Origin: Apoderus coryli
Lineage: Eukaryota; Arthropoda; Insecta; Coleoptera; Attelabidae
Direction: 5' to 3'
DNA: 64,000 bases
Assembly (NCBI GenBank): GCA_911728435.2
Contig: OU452212.1
Location: 4,718,563-4,782,562 of the forward strand
Made by a program: the position numbers and the translations under genes. Under the pieces are notes generated by a model that had not been told where the DNA came from, searched no databases, and saw nothing but the letters and a program-made list of their open reading frames with translations. Positions 61,630 through 64,000 of the stretch are shown piece by piece; position 1 is the stretch's first letter; each line of letters opens with the position of its first letter.

Positions 61630-61986
61630 ATTAAAAGATCTATTGATAGTTTTAAGGAACAAATCACAGATACCGTGAAGCTGGCGAAAAAATCAGAGGT
61701 GACTTTTATCATGGGCGATTTTAATGCCAAAGTAGGAAGTACACCACGAAAGGATATTACCGGTATATACGGATTACGTACAGCAAACGATAGAGGAGAC
61801 CGGCTAGTTCAGTTCTGCCAGGAACATGATTTCATTGCCTCAAACACCTTTTTTAAACTTCCAAATAGAAGGCTCTATACGTGGACCTCTAGCGCCCATA
61901 CCCCTGAAAGAATTATTCGCAATCAAATAGACTTCATACTTATTAAAAAGCGATACAGAAACTGCAAAAAGTCTGCAAAAACATAA
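61630..61986 (+). mobile_element. RTE/CFDP2-like endonuclease fragment
   Basis: An open frame reads DSFKEQITDTVKLAKKSEVT, FIMGDFNAKVGS, LVQFCQEHDFIASNTFF and RRLYTWTS...RNQIDFILI. GDFNAKVG and NQIDFIL are conserved blocks of the apurinic-type endonuclease of RTE-like LINEs. It follows directly on the coiled-coil remnant of the THAP gene, as if inserted there. Both ends are missing. Confidence 0.85.
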
Positions 61987-62590
61987 TTAATTTGTATGTT
62001 CATAGTATATAATTATTATTTATTATCATTGTGTTTAATTTAATATATATAGCTAAAAATAAACTATTGAGAATAATGTGCCTTTTTTTATTTCCTGACT
62101 TCCTATTTGTAATGCATAAAATGATTTTAAAATTAGATTATCTTCAAATTATACATAAATATATTAATTTAAGTATTGTTTTTTCGATATACGAAATGAA
62201 GGTTTTGCAGCTATATCAAGAAATACCTACTACAAAGAAAGATTAACAGACTTTCTTAGCGAATACCTTATACATATTAATATTTAAATTATTTTACTGA
62301 AAAACTCATTCCAATTAAATATCGACTAAATTTCAGTTTCAAAATAAGTTGAATAGCTCGGCACGTTGGCTTTTTAATGTATGCTATTAATTATATATTA
62401 TGTATTATTGTATACATAGTTCAAAAGCAGTCAGCGATCAGTACGCCACTGGCTGCAGAACGCATACCGGAGATTACAACGTTGCCAATGAGCAACTTGA
62501 AGGCGACAAGGATAAGTCTTTCTCTCTCTTACACAATACTTGTTTACAAGTAATGTTGGCTCGTGTTTGAAAGCACGTTATCAATGAAAT
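61987..62590. other. AT-rich spacer inside the candidate element
   Basis: No coding signal. It ends at the right inner inverted repeat (62596-62621). AGCCAACAT near 59733 recurs inverted at about 62553. Confidence 0.4.
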
Positions 62591-62929
62591 ATTTTGTCTC
62601 CTGTGTTATTAAGGTCTTTGGTCAGAACAAAAAATTGTGTTTGTGTCAGGGTTGAAAAAAAGACGTTAAAAAAACAAGAAAACATTTTTTAATTGAAACA
62701 GTTTTTGGTTTGCTTTAAACTGTTTCAAATAACCGAATATAATAATAAAAAAACACGTTTAAAACACTAATACATTATATTATGCAATGTACACTTCGCC
62801 ACATGATGTGGGGTGGAACACATTGGCGGATTGCCTAGGTCTAGAATGACACGTAGAAATTTGGCATATATTTTGTTGTAAATTTGTTCAGAGCACCGAA
62901 TGACTATTGACGCACATATATTAACTAAA

Positions 62930-64000
62930 AGTTATTCTGTAAAAAACGTCTGAATAAAAAAAAATCCGAGCTTTTTTACAAAATTCTGTAAAAAAGTCAG
63001 AATTGAAAAATCTCGAGTTTTTTTTAGAGAATTCTGTAAAAAAAGACAGAATGGGATAAAGAAAATTCGAGTTTTTTTTATAGAATTCTGTAAAAAAGTC
63101 AGAAGTAAAAAATTCCGAGCTTATTTTTACAGAATTCTGCAAAAAAAGAAGACAGAATGGGATAGAATCCTGTAAAAAAGTCAGAAATTGAAAAATTCCG
63201 AGTTTTTTTTAGAGAATTCTTTAAAAAAGACAGAATGGGATAAAAAAAAAATTTGCAGAATTCTGTAAAAAAGTCAGAATTGAAAATTCCGAGTTTTAGA
63301 AAATTTTGTAAAAATAAGGCAGATAAAAAATCCGAGAGTTTTTTTAGAGAATTCTGTAAAAGAAAAGACAGAATGGGATAAAAAAAAAGTCAGAATGGAA
63401 AAATGTTGAGTTTTTTTTAGAGAATTCTGTAAAAAAAGACAGAATGGGATACAAAAAATTCGAGTTTTTTACGGAATCCTGTAAAAAAGTCAGAAATTGA
63501 AAAATTCCGCGTTTTTTTAGAGAATTCAGTAAAAAAGACAGAATGGGATAAAAATAATTTTTTTTGCAGAAATCTGTAAAAAAATCAGAATTGAAAATTC
63601 CGAGTTTTAGAAAATTTTGTAAAAAAAGACAGATAAAAAATTCAAGTTTTTTTTTAGAGAATTCTGTAAAAAAAGACAGAATGGGCTAAAAAAAAGTCAG
63701 AATGGAAAAAATTCGAGTTTTTTTTACAGAATTCTGTAAAAGTCAGAATAAAAAATTCCGAGCTTTTTTTTAGAGAATTCTGCAAACAAAAAAAGACAGA
63801 ATGGGATAGAATCCTGTAAAAAAGTCAGAATGGAAAAATGTTGAGTTTTTTTTAGAGAATTCTGTAAAAAAAGACAGAATGGGATACAAAAAATTCGAGT
63901 TTTTTACGGAATCCTGTAAAAAAGTCAGAAATTGAAAAATTCCGCGTTTTTTTAGAGAATTCAGTAAAAAAGACAGAATGGGATAAAAATAAATTTTTTT
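62930..64000. repeat. Tandem array with 435-bp higher-order repeat
   Basis: Repeated variants of GTCAGAATTGAAAAATTCCG, AGTTTTTTTTAGAGAATTCT and GTAAAAAAGACAGAATGGGA run to the window edge in units of about 50-100 bp. The block starting GTCAGAATGGAAAAATGTTG at 63389 recurs almost unchanged at 63824, giving a higher-order period of 435 bp. Related sequence in the opposite orientation lies at 59470-59680. Confidence 0.85.

Larger units (their letters stand above)
59455..64000. mobile_element. Candidate foldback-type element carrying a THAP gene (right end cut off)
   Basis: A perfect 26-bp inverted repeat (59683-59708 and 62596-62621, CCAAAGACCTTAATAACACA...) brackets the THAP gene. Outside it, a short array at 59470-59680 contains CAATTCTGAC and CTGTAAAAAACTCGG. 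The array from about 62930 to the window end contains the complements GTCAGAATTG and CCGAGTTTTTT. The flanking arrays are therefore inverted relative to each other, as in foldback/Galileo-type transposons. The right boundary is outside the window, and no target duplication could be found. Confidence 0.5.

Noticed and set aside
62921..63142. Minus-strand open frame of FFTEF(S/C)KK-type repeats
   Set aside because: It is low-complexity translation of the A/T-run satellite array, not a gene.

Overview
The window looks like an AT-rich insect nuclear genome. Genes are multi-exon with GT-AG introns, the proteins are clearly arthropod-like, and the introns and intergenic DNA are packed with decayed mariner/Tc1-type and non-LTR elements. 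A beetle or another insect with abundant THAP genes and foldback DNA is plausible, but the order cannot be fixed from the sequence alone. Exon models were built by eye from splice sites and reading-frame continuity. In every conserved gene the exon phases agree from one exon to the next.

Layout: (1) 4211-14930, minus: DNA polymerase alpha catalytic subunit, 19 exons, C-terminus missing. (2) 15264-21564, minus: a GhrA-like D-2-hydroxyacid dehydrogenase, 6 exons, with the SMC5/6 kleisin gene Nse4 (16283-18670, plus) nested in its last intron. (3) 25340-26417, plus: a small two-exon gene encoding only the C-terminal REKLES-type segment of a retained/dead ringer (ARID3) protein, behind a TATA box. 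(4) 28798-31371, minus: WASp, 4 exons. (5) 34630-48293, minus: kinesin-associated protein 3 (Kap3), 12 exons seen, N-terminus missing. (6) 60182-61540, plus: a THAP-domain gene that loses its frame and is followed by a non-LTR endonuclease fragment.

The conserved genes are housekeeping: replication (PolA1), SMC5/6 genome maintenance (Nse4), Arp2/3 actin nucleation (WASp) and kinesin-2 transport (Kap3). Nothing suggests they form a pathway.

The unusual part is the repeat landscape. There are many inverted-repeat structures: small MITEs (one with an apparent 9-bp target duplication), perfect hairpins, an interleaved A-B-A'-B' pair, and two large foldback structures whose arms are tandem arrays. 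One lies at about 48.7-51.3 kb and is split by a young LINE with an open RT frame. The other (about 59.45 kb to the window end) has inverted arrays and a perfect 26-bp inverted repeat around the THAP gene. That last arrangement is the best candidate for an undescribed element.
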